DNA of 13,138 bases, taken from positions 1 through 13,138 of the forward strand of contig JACRAG010000202.1 in the NCBI GenBank assembly GCA_016213455.1, given 5' to 3'. The DNA comes from Anaerolineae bacterium. Lineage in GTDB: Bacteria > Chloroflexota > Anaerolineae > Anaerolineales > Anaerolineaceae. Both the position numbers and the translations under genes were made by a program. Below the pieces are notes generated by a model that worked only from the letters and a program-made list of their open reading frames with translations, had not been told where the DNA came from and searched no databases. Below, piece after piece: positions 1 to 6,454 of the stretch (the first letter of the stretch is position 1; every line of letters begins with the position of its first letter).

Positions 1-1
1 C

Positions 2-1063
2 TATGACAATGGGAATTGGACACCTTACCCTTCGATGAGCGTTCAGGGCAGAGCCGAACAGTTTGCCTACACCTTACCAGACGGCAAAGTTTTTCTTTTA
101 GGAGGTAGAACGCAAATCGGCCAATTCGCCGATTCGACCCTCATTTTCAACCCCGACTCGGAATTCAACTGGGGCCCTGGATTTCCCATGAAAAATGATC
201 ATATAGCTGCCGTCTCCATACAACTGCGAGATGGGAAAATATTGATCGCCGGCGGACACAGACAGGATGGCACGGTGATTAAAAGCGCTGAAGTTTTTGA
301 CCCATCAACCAATCGGTGGCAATCTATTGCCAGCATGAAAACTGCCAGGCAATTTGCCAGCATCGCCTCTCTGGATGACGGCAGAATCCTAGTGATGGGT
401 GGAAATGACGGCGTGGACACCTTGACGAGCGCAGAAATCTACAACCCAGAGACCAATCAATGGACGCTGACATCCTCCATGACGGTTCCACGCGAGAATT
501 TTTCAGCGATCTCGATCCCGTTGAGTGGTGGAAAAGTGTTGGTTGCCGGTGGATGGATGCCAGGATTAACTGATACTGCCGAAGTATTCGACCCGGCCAG
601 TGAAACCTGGACATTCACTGTGAACCGAATGAGCTTGGGAAGGCTGGGTTTTAAACTCGAAGCGCTGCCCGATGGACGGGTGCTGGCGATCGGCGGATGG
701 AGCGATTCCATCGCCACAGACAGTGTTGATCTCTTCGATCCGGCAACCAAATCCTGGTCACCGGCTGGAAATTTGCTAACGCCGCGCTTTGCTTATGCAT
801 CGGCGGCGCTACCCGATGGTCACGTCATCATCGTCGGTGGAGACAGCTATGCAACAACAGACGGGCAGGATACGCTGGCAACAGCAGAGCTGTTCGACCC
901 ACAAACACTTGAGTGGCGTGAACTACCCGGCTCGCTCCAGGCGCCGCGCAGAGACCTGACATTATTCATCCTTAAGGACGGGCGGCTGCTGGTCACCGGT
1001 GGGACGGACGACGGCGGAAATGTCTATGACCTTGTGGATATTTATACACCCGGAAACAGATAA
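2..1063 (+). CDS. Kelch-repeat beta-propeller protein, 5'-truncated by window edge
   Basis: The reading frame is open back to base 2, and the residues before the first ATG (base 35) continue a propeller blade. That ATG is therefore internal and the gene begins upstream of the window. The visible 353 residues hold about seven kelch-type blades of roughly 45-55 residues. Each blade has a hydrophobic strand leading to a Gly-Gly pair (LLGGR, IAGGH, VMGGN, VAGGW, AIGGW, IVGGD, VTGGT), then an (A)E-[VIL]-[FY]-[DN]-P segment and a Trp before the next blade. Such propellers are usually secreted or surface-exposed and act in binding or adhesion; some are galactose-oxidase-like enzymes. No catalytic site, signal peptide or anchor can be seen, because the N-terminus is missing and the protein ends two residues after the last blade. 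Base composition is visibly less GC-rich than the genes from 1506 onward. The fold is certain; the function is not. Confidence 0.85.
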   Translation, partial: YDNGNWTPYPSMSVQGRAEQFAYTLPDGKVFLLGGRTQIGQFADSTLIFNPDSEFNWGPGFPMKNDHIAAVSIQLRDGKILIAGGHRQDGTVIKSAEVFDPSTNRWQSIASMKTARQFASIASLDDGRILVMGGNDGVDTLTSAEIYNPETNQWTLTSSMTVPRENFSAISIPLSGGKVLVAGGWMPGLTDTAEVFDPASETWTFTVNRMSLGRLGFKLEALPDGRVLAIGGWSDSIATDSVDLFDPATKSWSPAGNLLTPRFAYASAALPDGHVIIVGGDSYATTDGQDTLATAELFDPQTLEWRELPGSLQAPRRDLTLFILKDGRLLVTGGTDDGGNVYDLVDIYTPGNR

Positions 1064-1088
1064 CTGAATCAAATTAAAAAGCCAAAAT

Positions 1089-1131
1089 AAAAAGGAGAAG
1101 TGATTATAATGACTTATCACTTCTCCTTTTT
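1089..1131. terminator. Bidirectional intrinsic terminator
   Basis: A perfect 16-bp inverted repeat (1089-1104 with 1116-1131) encloses an 11-nt loop. The plus strand ends in five T's and the minus-strand reading ends in TTTTTATTTT. It sits 25 bases after the kelch stop codon and about 60 bases downstream of the minus-strand tRNA, so it can end both transcripts. Confidence 0.9.
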
Positions 1132-1135
1132 GTAG

Positions 1136-1182
1136 GCCCGGATGGATTCGAATACTATCCCCTTTCGGGGGCCAGCGACCAA
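1136..1182 (-). pseudogene. Broken duplicate of the tRNA 3' end
   Basis: Bases 1136-1152 match the tRNA acceptor/T-arm bases 1197-1213 with one mismatch. Bases 1172-1182 match 1214-1224 exactly. Between the two matches this copy carries 19 extra bases (1153-1171) containing a CCCC-TTTC-GGGG hairpin. The fragment has no anticodon arm or D arm and cannot fold as a tRNA. It lies just downstream of the intact tRNA in the tRNA's own orientation, in the position expected of an attachment-site-like or slippage duplication. Confidence 0.75.
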
Positions 1183-1193
1183 AGTACTTGTAG

Positions 1194-1265
1194 TGGGCCC
1201 GGCTGGATTCGAACCAGCGACCAAGCGGTTATGAGCCGCGCGCTCTGCCGCTGAGCTACGGGCCC
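1194..1265 (-). tRNA. tRNA with CAT anticodon, probably tRNA-Ile2 (lysidine type)
   Basis: Read on the minus strand, this folds as a full cloverleaf of 72 bases. The 7-bp acceptor stem is GGGCCCG/CGGGCCC, the D arm is GCTC/GAGC, the anticodon loop is CTCATAA (anticodon at 1231-1233), and the T arm is GCTGG-TTCGAAT-CCAGC, with A as discriminator. CCA is not encoded. A CAT anticodon can belong to initiator Met, elongator Met or Ile2. The three G-C pairs expected beside an initiator anticodon are absent. The variable-loop/T-arm stretch TTGGTCGCTGGTTC closely resembles bacterial tRNA-Ile2, whose C34 is changed to lysidine by TilS so that it reads AUA. The identity is therefore a strong guess; the tRNA call itself is firm. 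The pair at the top of the anticodon stem (positions 27-43) is a C/U mismatch. Confidence 0.93.
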
Positions 1266-1307
1266 TTAATAAAGGGCAATTTCTAATTGCTAAAGATCTC
1301 TGCCGCT
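1259..1307 (-). repeat. tRNA 5' leader, copy 1 of a direct repeat
   Basis: This stretch covers the first seven bases of the intact tRNA and about 42 bases of its upstream leader. It is repeated at 1353-1402: the first 20 bases are identical (1259-1278 and 1353-1372) and the rest differs at a few positions. The leader includes an inverted repeat, GCCCTT-TATT-AAGGGC, abutting the tRNA 5' end. The tRNA promoter is presumably here, but no clear -10/-35 pair stands out. Confidence 0.75.
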
Positions 1308-1343
1308 GCACCCCATGCGGGGTGCTTCACCCCATGCGGGGTG
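1308..1343. repeat. Two tandem 16-bp palindromes
   Basis: CACCCCATGCGGGGTG occurs twice, at 1309-1324 and 1328-1343, with a 19-bp period. Each copy is an inverted repeat (CACCCC / GGGGTG around ATGC). The first extends by one more pair to 1308-1325. The pair sits between the two tRNA-leader copies. No protein or RNA role can be assigned. Confidence 0.8.
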
Positions 1344-1352
1344 CCTAGCTTC

Positions 1353-1402
1353 CGGGCCCTTAATAAAGGGCATTATTCGAATTGCTAAATATCTCTTCCG
1401 CT
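1353..1402 (-). repeat. tRNA 5' leader, copy 2, with remnant of a tRNA 5' end
   Basis: This is the second copy of the leader described at 1259-1307, 94 bases further upstream in tRNA orientation. It is followed by GGGCCCG and then GAAGCTAGG, which resembles the tRNA's own GGGCCCGTAGCTCAG before the sequence turns into the tandem palindromes. It reads as the start of a lost second tRNA copy. Confidence 0.7.
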
Positions 1403-1408
1403 TCGCCC

Positions 1409-1437
1409 CCCCTTCTCGCCCTCCGGGAGAGAAGGGG
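1409..1437. repeat. Intergenic hairpin element
   Basis: A 9-bp perfect inverted repeat (1409-1417 with 1429-1437; CCCCTTCTC / GAGAAGGGG) surrounds an 11-nt loop in a purine/pyrimidine-rich stretch. It resembles short GC-rich intergenic hairpins that are dispersed in many environmental bacterial genomes. There is no T-run, so it is a poor terminator candidate for the minus-strand gene ending at 1506. No other feature is visible between it and that gene, apart from a possible promoter at 1465-1473. Confidence 0.5.
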
Positions 1438-1464
1438 CCGGGGGAAGTGAGGGCCACCCCCCGA

Positions 1465-1473
1465 ATTATAGCA
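1465..1473 (-). promoter_or_regulatory. Possible extended -10 promoter element facing the tRNA locus
   Basis: The minus strand reads TGCTATAAT, an extended -10 box identical to the one found upstream of the membrane-protein gene at 3065-3073. No matching -35 is visible. It would direct transcription leftward through the hairpin and the tRNA leader repeats. It could be chance. Confidence 0.3.
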
Positions 1474-1505
1474 TAAGCCCCCGCGACGCGGCTTAAATTC
1501 CTGCC

Positions 1506-3029
1506 TCACGGCAGCAGTGCCAACCCGTCCGCGCCGACCCCCACCGGCGGGCTGATCGCATCGTAAAACGCATACCCCGCGATCAGCGTCTCCCTGGCGC
1601 TGACCCCGTTGGCCGCGCAGAACGCCAGGAAATCCGCCCGCGCCGGATCGTCCAGCGCATACAGGAAGGCTCGCTCGCGCACCTGCTCCACGATCCATCC
1701 ATACGGCTCATAACGATTCAGCCCCGGGCGGTTGCGGCCCTCGATCACCGCCGGTATGACGCGCTCGTCCGTCTCGAAAGCCAGCCAGTAGGCTGTCCAG
1801 TAATCCGTATAGACATAGCGCATGCGCGGCGGCGACCGGAACCAATCCGCCAGCACATCCGGCGGGGTGACAAAGCCGGGGTAGAAGGCGTGACTCGCCA
1901 GGTTGAGCGCCAGCACGCCGGCGACCAACCCGCGCCGCAGCCAGGGACCCGGGCGCAGCCCACCCAGCACCATCAGCGCGTGCGCCCACAGCGGGATGGC
2001 CGAATACAGTGGAAACAGGTAGCGCGGCGAGCGGAAAAGCTCATCCTTCATGCCAATCCCCGCGGCGAAAAAGCCGAACAACGCCAGCGTGCCGATCGTA
2101 AAGATCCCCAGCAGCCGGCGTCCGGGTGAGGAGGCCGGCTTACCGCGTTCCAGGCGCGCCGCCAGCAGCGGCAGACCCGCCGCCGCCAGCCCCAGCAGCC
2201 CGCGCAGCGCCCACAAAGGACCCGCCAGCCCGCCGGTTTCACCGCGCAGCGGCGGCGCAAAGCCCATCAGCACCGCAGCCGTGTCAGCAGCCAGGCGCGC
2301 CAGGGTATTGCCCACCGGCGCCAGCCGCCCGGTCGCCAGCAGAACCACCAGCAGCAGGCCCGCGCCAGCCGCCAGCATCGCCCACAGCGCTTTGCCGCGC
2401 AGCGACGCCAATCCGGCTGTGGGCGCGCGGTCCACCAACCAGAAGATGCCCGCCGCGGCAATGTAGAAGCTCATCAAGGGGAAGATGTAAAAGCCCAGCG
2501 CCCACAGCGCCAGCAGACCTGCCAGCCCGGCGTAGCTGAAGCGAGCGCGCAGGCGCAGCGCCCACAGCAGCGAAAGCGTGCCCAGTAGCAGGGTCAGGCT
2601 GTAAGCCGCGTCCGCCAGCACCCCGCGCTCGGTCAGGAAGACCGGCGAGAGCGCCGCCAGCGCCGCCGAAAGCAGCCCAACCGGCTCCGAAAAGGCTTCG
2701 CGCCCCAACCGGTACACCAGCGGGATGAACAGCAGCGCACAGGTCAACGGCAGGATGTGCAACACCGCGCGCGAACTACCCAGCAGCGCGATCAACCCGG
2801 CGTCGAGGTAGGCGTCCACCGGACCGTAGTAAAGCTGACCGTAATACAGCAGCGGACGCGCCCCGTTGAGAATGTGGCGCGCCATCAGGCCGATCACGGC
2901 ATGGTCGCTGTCGATGGGAAAACCTTTGGAGAACAGCCAGGCCAGGCGCAGGGCTGCGCCCAGCGCGACCAGTCCGAGCAGGACCGCCGTGCGCCGGCGG
3001 TGGGTCAGAGTCTCATGGGAAGGGATCAA
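1506..3029 (-). CDS. Polytopic membrane glycosyltransferase, GT-C / GT39-like
   Basis: The 507-residue protein has a short basic N-terminus (THRRR), then a chain of hydrophobic helices through about residue 400, then a soluble C-terminal part of roughly 120 residues. This is the layout of GT-C enzymes (GT39/ArnT/PMT-like), which move sugars from polyprenyl-phosphate donors at the outer face of the membrane. The first extracytoplasmic loop after TM1 carries an acidic pair (Asp40 and Asp42 in FPIDSDHAV) followed by IGLMARHIL. That resembles the catalytic D/E motif of GT39 proteins, typically D-E-x-x-Y-x-x-x-A. Translation starts at a TTG: an in-frame TGA immediately precedes it and a G-rich block lies 5 bases upstream, while the first internal Met is at about residue 49. 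The gene stands alone. The family call is moderate; donor and acceptor are unknown. Confidence 0.75.
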   Translation of the reverse strand: MIPSHETLTHRRRTAVLLGLVALGAALRLAWLFSKGFPIDSDHAVIGLMARHILNGARPLLYYGQLYYGPVDAYLDAGLIALLGSSRAVLHILPLTCALLFIPLVYRLGREAFSEPVGLLSAALAALSPVFLTERGVLADAAYSLTLLLGTLSLLWALRLRARFSYAGLAGLLALWALGFYIFPLMSFYIAAAGIFWLVDRAPTAGLASLRGKALWAMLAAGAGLLLVVLLATGRLAPVGNTLARLAADTAAVLMGFAPPLRGETGGLAGPLWALRGLLGLAAAGLPLLAARLERGKPASSPGRRLLGIFTIGTLALFGFFAAGIGMKDELFRSPRYLFPLYSAIPLWAHALMVLGGLRPGPWLRRGLVAGVLALNLASHAFYPGFVTPPDVLADWFRSPPRMRYVYTDYWTAYWLAFETDERVIPAVIEGRNRPGLNRYEPYGWIVEQVRERAFLYALDDPARADFLAFCAANGVSARETLIAGYAFYDAISPPVGVGADGLALLP

Positions 3030-3064
3030 TCAGCCCCCCGTTTTGGGCGTGGAGAATTCGACTC

Positions 3065-3073
3065 ATTATAGCA
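3065..3073 (-). promoter_or_regulatory. Extended -10 promoter for the membrane glycosyltransferase
   Basis: The minus strand reads TGCTATAAT, a perfect -10 hexamer (3065-3070) with the TGn extension. It lies about 35 bases upstream of the TTG start at 3029. No recognisable -35 box is present, as is usual for extended -10 promoters. Confidence 0.55.
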
Positions 3074-3122
3074 CGAGCGGAAAAGAGCCGGTCCTCTACC
3101 CCGTCAACGCTGTGGGGAGGAT

Positions 3123-3310
3123 GGGGCAATTGCACGAACGATCTGACCATTGAATGTTAACCGGGATATGCGCAAAATCACCCCCCGGAAAGTGTCATTG
3201 CGAGATGCCGAAGGCTTTGCGAAGGCATCGCGGCAATCTCGCTTTGAATTGTTTAGCGCTTTTACGAGATTGCTTCGGCGCAAAGCCGCCTCGCATAATG
3301 CAACCGCCCT
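3123..3310. mobile_element. MITE-like interspersed element, copy 1 (188 bp)
   Basis: This segment is related along its length to 11681-11904, with the same order of blocks. The ends form an imperfect terminal inverted repeat: GGGGCAATTGCAC at 3123-3135 against the reverse complement of 3298-3310, 9 of 13 bases matching. The body contains a GTCATTGCGAGATGCCG block followed by inverted segments (GGCTTTGCG ... CGCAAAGCC; GCAATCTCG ... CGAGATTGC) that can fold into a long hairpin. There is no coding capacity; short ORFs here are chance. Compared with copy 2 it lacks about 35 bases before the right end. No target-site duplication is obvious. The core resembles 'cattgcgag...gcaatctc' repeats widespread in environmental genomes. 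Confidence 0.7.
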
Positions 3311-3355
3311 GCACAGCCCGCTGAGACTCACGCAAAAACGACCAATATAGTGCGA

Positions 3356-3361
3356 TATAAT
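3356..3361 (+). promoter_or_regulatory. -10 box of the ygiQ operon; near-leaderless start
   Basis: TATAAT lies only 11 bases before the ATG at 3373. Initiation 6-8 bases downstream would leave a leader of about 3-5 bases. No Shine-Dalgarno sequence is present before the ATG, which fits leaderless translation. No good -35 is seen. Confidence 0.5.
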
Positions 3362-3372
3362 CACATCCGGAT

Positions 3373-5193
3373 ATGAAAGACAGCCCGTTTTTACCCACCA
3401 CGCCCGAAGAGTTGAGCGCGCGCGGCTGGGACACGCTGGACGTGATCCTGGTCACCGGCGACAGCTACATCGACAGCCCGTTCATCGGGGCTGCCGTGGT
3501 CGGGCGCGTGCTGGAAGCCGCCGGCTTCCGCGTGGGCATCATCGCCCAGCCCCGCCTGGACACCTCCGCCGACATCACCCGCCTGGGCCTGCCGCGCCTG
3601 TTCTGGGGCGTGACTGCCGGCAGCATCGACTCGATGGTCGCCAACTACACCGCGGGCAAGAAGCGCCGCAAGAGCGACGACTACACCCCCGGCGGCGAAA
3701 ACACGCGCCGCCCCGACCGCGCCACCATCGCCTACACCAACCTGATCCGCCGTCACTGCAAAGACAGCGCGCCGATTGTGCTGGGAGGCATCGAGGCCTC
3801 CTTGCGGCGCGTGGCCCACTACGACTACTGGAGCGACACGGTACGCCGCTCGATCCTGTTCGACGCCAAAGCCGACTACCTGCTGTATGGCATGGCCGAG
3901 CAAAGCGTGGTGCAGCTCGCCCAGACGCTGCGCCACGGCAGCGATGCGCGCGCCCTGCGCGGGTTGTGCTACATCGACAAACGCCCCCAGCCTGACTACC
4001 TGGTCCTGCCCGAATACGAGAAGGTCAGCGCCGACCCGCTGGCCTTCATCGAGATGTTCCACACCTTTTACCAGAACAGCGACCCGCTCAGCGCCAAAGG
4101 CCTGTGCCAGCAGCACGGCGACCGCTGGCTGGTGCACAACCCGCCCGCACTCTACCCCAACCAGGCGGAGATGGACGCCGCCTATGCCCTGCCCTACGCA
4201 CGCGCCCAGCACCCCTATTACGAGCAGCAGGGCGCGGTCAAGGCGTTGGAGACGATCCGCTTTTCCATCAGCACTCACCGCGGCTGCTATGGCGAATGCA
4301 ATTACTGCTCCATCGCCGTGCACGAAGGCCGCACGGTGCGTTGGCGCAGCCCCGACTCGGTCGTGTCGGAGGCGGAAGCCATCGCCGCGCTGCCGGGCTT
4401 CAAAGGTTACATTCAGGACGCGGGTGGTCCCACCGCCAACATGTACGGCTTCGAGTGCCGCAAAAAGCTGGCCCGCGGCGCCTGCGTGGACAAGCGCTGC
4501 CTTTATCCGCAGGTCTGTCCGGCGCTGCGCCCCACCCACAACCCGCAAATCGACCTGCTGCGCCGCCTGCGGCGGGTGCCGGGCATCAAAAAGGTCTTTG
4601 TGGCCTCGGGCGTGCGCTACGATCTGATCCTGTCGGATCGCGAAGCCGGGCGCCCCTACCTGAAGGAATTGATCAGCTATCACATCTCCGGGCAGATGAA
4701 GGTGGCCCCCGAGCACACCGAGACGCACGTTCTGGCGCGCATGGGCAAACCCGGACAGCACAGCCTGCTGGCCTTCAAAAAGATGTTTGTGGAGCTGACC
4801 GCCCAGGCCGGCAAAGAGCAGTATCTGACCTATTACCTGATCGCCGCGCATCCCGGCTGCAGTGAAGAGGACATGCGCCGCGTCAAAGCCTTTGCCAGCC
4901 GCGAGCTGCGCATTGCCCCCGAGCAGGTGCAGGTCTTCACCCCGCTGCCCGGCACCTATTCCAGCCTGATGTACCACACCGGCCTGGACCCCTTCACCCT
5001 GCAGCCGCTGTTTGTGGAGCGCGACCCTGCCCGCCGCGAACGCCAGAAGCAAATTCTGGTGGAAAAACCGTCCGGCGAAAGCGCCCCCGCACAGCGCGCC
5101 CGCCCATCCCCGCGACCCGGACTGCCCGCCACGCGCAGACCCGCCGCGCCCAAACAACCGCCCGGCCCGCGCCGCCGGGGAGGCAAAGTATGA
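3373..5193 (+). CDS. ygiQ: YgiQ-family radical SAM protein (UPF0313)
   Basis: The 606-residue protein opens with the typical YgiQ N-terminal block (FLPTT, then DVILVTGDSY, then GRVLEAAGFRVGIIAQP). It has GGIEASLRRVAHYDYWSD near residues 138-155. The radical SAM cluster motif CYGECNYC has Cys305, Cys309 and Cys312, which would ligate the 4Fe-4S cluster that cleaves S-adenosylmethionine. The C-terminal half keeps KVAPEHTE and VFTPLPGT-type motifs; the last 40 or so residues are a Pro/Arg-rich, probably disordered tail. The E. coli homologue is longer (about 740 residues). The reaction and substrate of this family are not established. The start at 3373 fits the family N-terminus, and the next in-frame Met is far inside. 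The stop overlaps the start of the next gene by four bases (ATGA), so the two are translationally coupled. Confidence 0.93.
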   Translation: MKDSPFLPTTPEELSARGWDTLDVILVTGDSYIDSPFIGAAVVGRVLEAAGFRVGIIAQPRLDTSADITRLGLPRLFWGVTAGSIDSMVANYTAGKKRRKSDDYTPGGENTRRPDRATIAYTNLIRRHCKDSAPIVLGGIEASLRRVAHYDYWSDTVRRSILFDAKADYLLYGMAEQSVVQLAQTLRHGSDARALRGLCYIDKRPQPDYLVLPEYEKVSADPLAFIEMFHTFYQNSDPLSAKGLCQQHGDRWLVHNPPALYPNQAEMDAAYALPYARAQHPYYEQQGAVKALETIRFSISTHRGCYGECNYCSIAVHEGRTVRWRSPDSVVSEAEAIAALPGFKGYIQDAGGPTANMYGFECRKKLARGACVDKRCLYPQVCPALRPTHNPQIDLLRRLRRVPGIKKVFVASGVRYDLILSDREAGRPYLKELISYHISGQMKVAPEHTETHVLARMGKPGQHSLLAFKKMFVELTAQAGKEQYLTYYLIAAHPGCSEEDMRRVKAFASRELRIAPEQVQVFTPLPGTYSSLMYHTGLDPFTLQPLFVERDPARRERQKQILVEKPSGESAPAQRARPSPRPGLPATRRPAAPKQPPGPRRRGGKV

Positions 5194-6359
5194 GCTATTC
5201 CCTCTACGCCGTCACCGCACCCGGGTTGGAAGGCGCGCTGATGCGCGAGCTGGCTGAATTGGGTTTGGAGGCGCGCGCGCCGCGTGCGCGCCGCAGCGCC
5301 GATGATGGCCCGCGTGACGAAAGCGGCGGGCTGGAATTCAGTGCCAGCATGGTCGACCTGTACCGCGCCAACCTGCACCTACGCAGCGCGGCGCGCATCC
5401 TCGTGCGCCTGGGCCACTTCGAAGCGGATAACTTTGAAACCCTGCGCAGCCGCGCAGCTGCGCTCAACTGGTCGTTTTACCTGGCGCCCGGCCGGCCCGT
5501 GGCGCTGCGCGTCACCTGCCACAAATCGCGCCTGTATCACTCCGACGCCGTGGCTGAACCCGTGGCGGGGGCCATCGGCGACCGGCTGGGCCGGCAGCCC
5601 ATAGTGGTCGGCTGGGACGAGCAGTCGGCTGAACTGCCCCAGCTGGTGGTGGTGCGCCTGGCCAACGACCGCTGCACCATCAGCATCGACACCTCCGGCG
5701 CGCTGCTGCACCGCCGCGGCTACCGCCTGCAGACCGCCAAAGCCCCGCTGCGCGAAAACCTGGCTGCCGGCATCCTGCTGCAATCCGGTTGGGATGCCGC
5801 CTCGCCCTTCCTCGACCCGTTCTGCGGCTCGGGCACGCTGCCCATCGAGGCAGCTCTGCTGGCGCGGCGCATCGCGCCCGGCAAAAATCGCCGCTTCGCC
5901 TTCATGGATTGGCCGCATTTCGACGCGCCGCAGTGGAAGGCCCTGCTGGCGCAGGCTGTCGCCGCCGAACTGCCCGAAGCGCCGCCCATCTTTGGCTCGG
6001 ACCGCGACGAAGGCGCGGTGCGCATTGCGCAGGCCAACGCCGAACGCGCCGGGGTGGCAGGCGCCATTCGCTTTGAGCGCCTGGCGGTTTCCTCCATCCA
6101 GCCGCCGGCTGGCCCCGGCTGGGTGGTGACCAACCCGCCGTACGGCGTGCGTGTCAGCCCGGTCAAAGACCTGCGCGATCTGTATTCCCGCCTGGGAGAC
6201 GTGCTGCGCGCTGCCTGCCCCGGCTGGCATGTCAGCCTGTTGTGCTCCAGCGACCTGCTGGCAGGGCACACCCGCATCCGCTTTGAAGCGCCGCTGCCGT
6301 TGATCAATGGCGGAATTGCGGTTAAACTGTACAGCGGCATTCTGCCAACCCCGGCTTAA
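5190..6359 (+). CDS. THUMP-domain class I SAM RNA methyltransferase (RlmL/YpsC-like)
   Basis: The 389-residue protein belongs to the UPF0020 RNA methyltransferases. The N-terminal half (to about residue 165) is the ferredoxin-like/THUMP RNA-binding part, starting with YSLYAVTAPGLEGALMREL and containing ALRVTCHKSRLYHSDAVAE. The C-terminal half is a Rossmann methyltransferase. Its SAM-binding motif is DPFCGSG at 209-215, followed by IEAALLA; an acidic GSDRDEGAV lies near 270; the catalytic motif is NPPYG at 315-319. That N-P-P-Y signature marks methylation of an exocyclic guanine nitrogen. The nearest characterised relatives make m2G in 23S rRNA (N-terminal half of E. coli RlmL), so rRNA is the likely target, though a tRNA target is possible. 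It starts inside the stop codon of the YgiQ gene, so the two are made together. No terminator follows directly. Confidence 0.9.
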   Translation: MSYSLYAVTAPGLEGALMRELAELGLEARAPRARRSADDGPRDESGGLEFSASMVDLYRANLHLRSAARILVRLGHFEADNFETLRSRAAALNWSFYLAPGRPVALRVTCHKSRLYHSDAVAEPVAGAIGDRLGRQPIVVGWDEQSAELPQLVVVRLANDRCTISIDTSGALLHRRGYRLQTAKAPLRENLAAGILLQSGWDAASPFLDPFCGSGTLPIEAALLARRIAPGKNRRFAFMDWPHFDAPQWKALLAQAVAAELPEAPPIFGSDRDEGAVRIAQANAERAGVAGAIRFERLAVSSIQPPAGPGWVVTNPPYGVRVSPVKDLRDLYSRLGDVLRAACPGWHVSLLCSSDLLAGHTRIRFEAPLPLINGGIAVKLYSGILPTPA

Positions 6360-6454
6360 CAAAAGGAAACAGGCCCGTCGTCGATCTCATTGCCGCCCGA
6401 ACCATTTCCAGGCGCTGCGAGAGGTTCCCGCCGCCGGTCCGCTTGAATTAACCC

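Noticed and set aside
1117..1311. 64-codon minus-strand frame over the tRNA
   Set aside because: It is a translation of the tRNA and its flanks; a structural RNA occupies this DNA.
1309..1343. CRISPR-like repeat array
   Set aside because: There are only two palindromic units with a 3-base spacer, no further repeats and no cas genes.
3104..3455. Short ORFs on both strands in the gap before ygiQ
   Set aside because: They fall inside the MITE-like element or run antisense into ygiQ. They have no ribosome-binding sites, and the frames are not conserved between the two element copies.
3391..5157. 588-codon open frame on the minus strand across the YgiQ gene
   Set aside because: It is antisense to a protein with intact radical SAM motifs. 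The translation is low-complexity Ala/Gly/Val/His-rich, as expected of a GC-rich shadow frame.
5379..6362. 327-codon minus-strand frame across the RNA methyltransferase
   Set aside because: It is a shadow of a gene with clear DPFCGSG and NPPYG motifs and has no features of its own.
6360..6454. Fluoride riboswitch before crcB
   Set aside because: I looked for the conserved GAUG and CUGAUGRC-type blocks and the pseudoknot pairing and did not find them.
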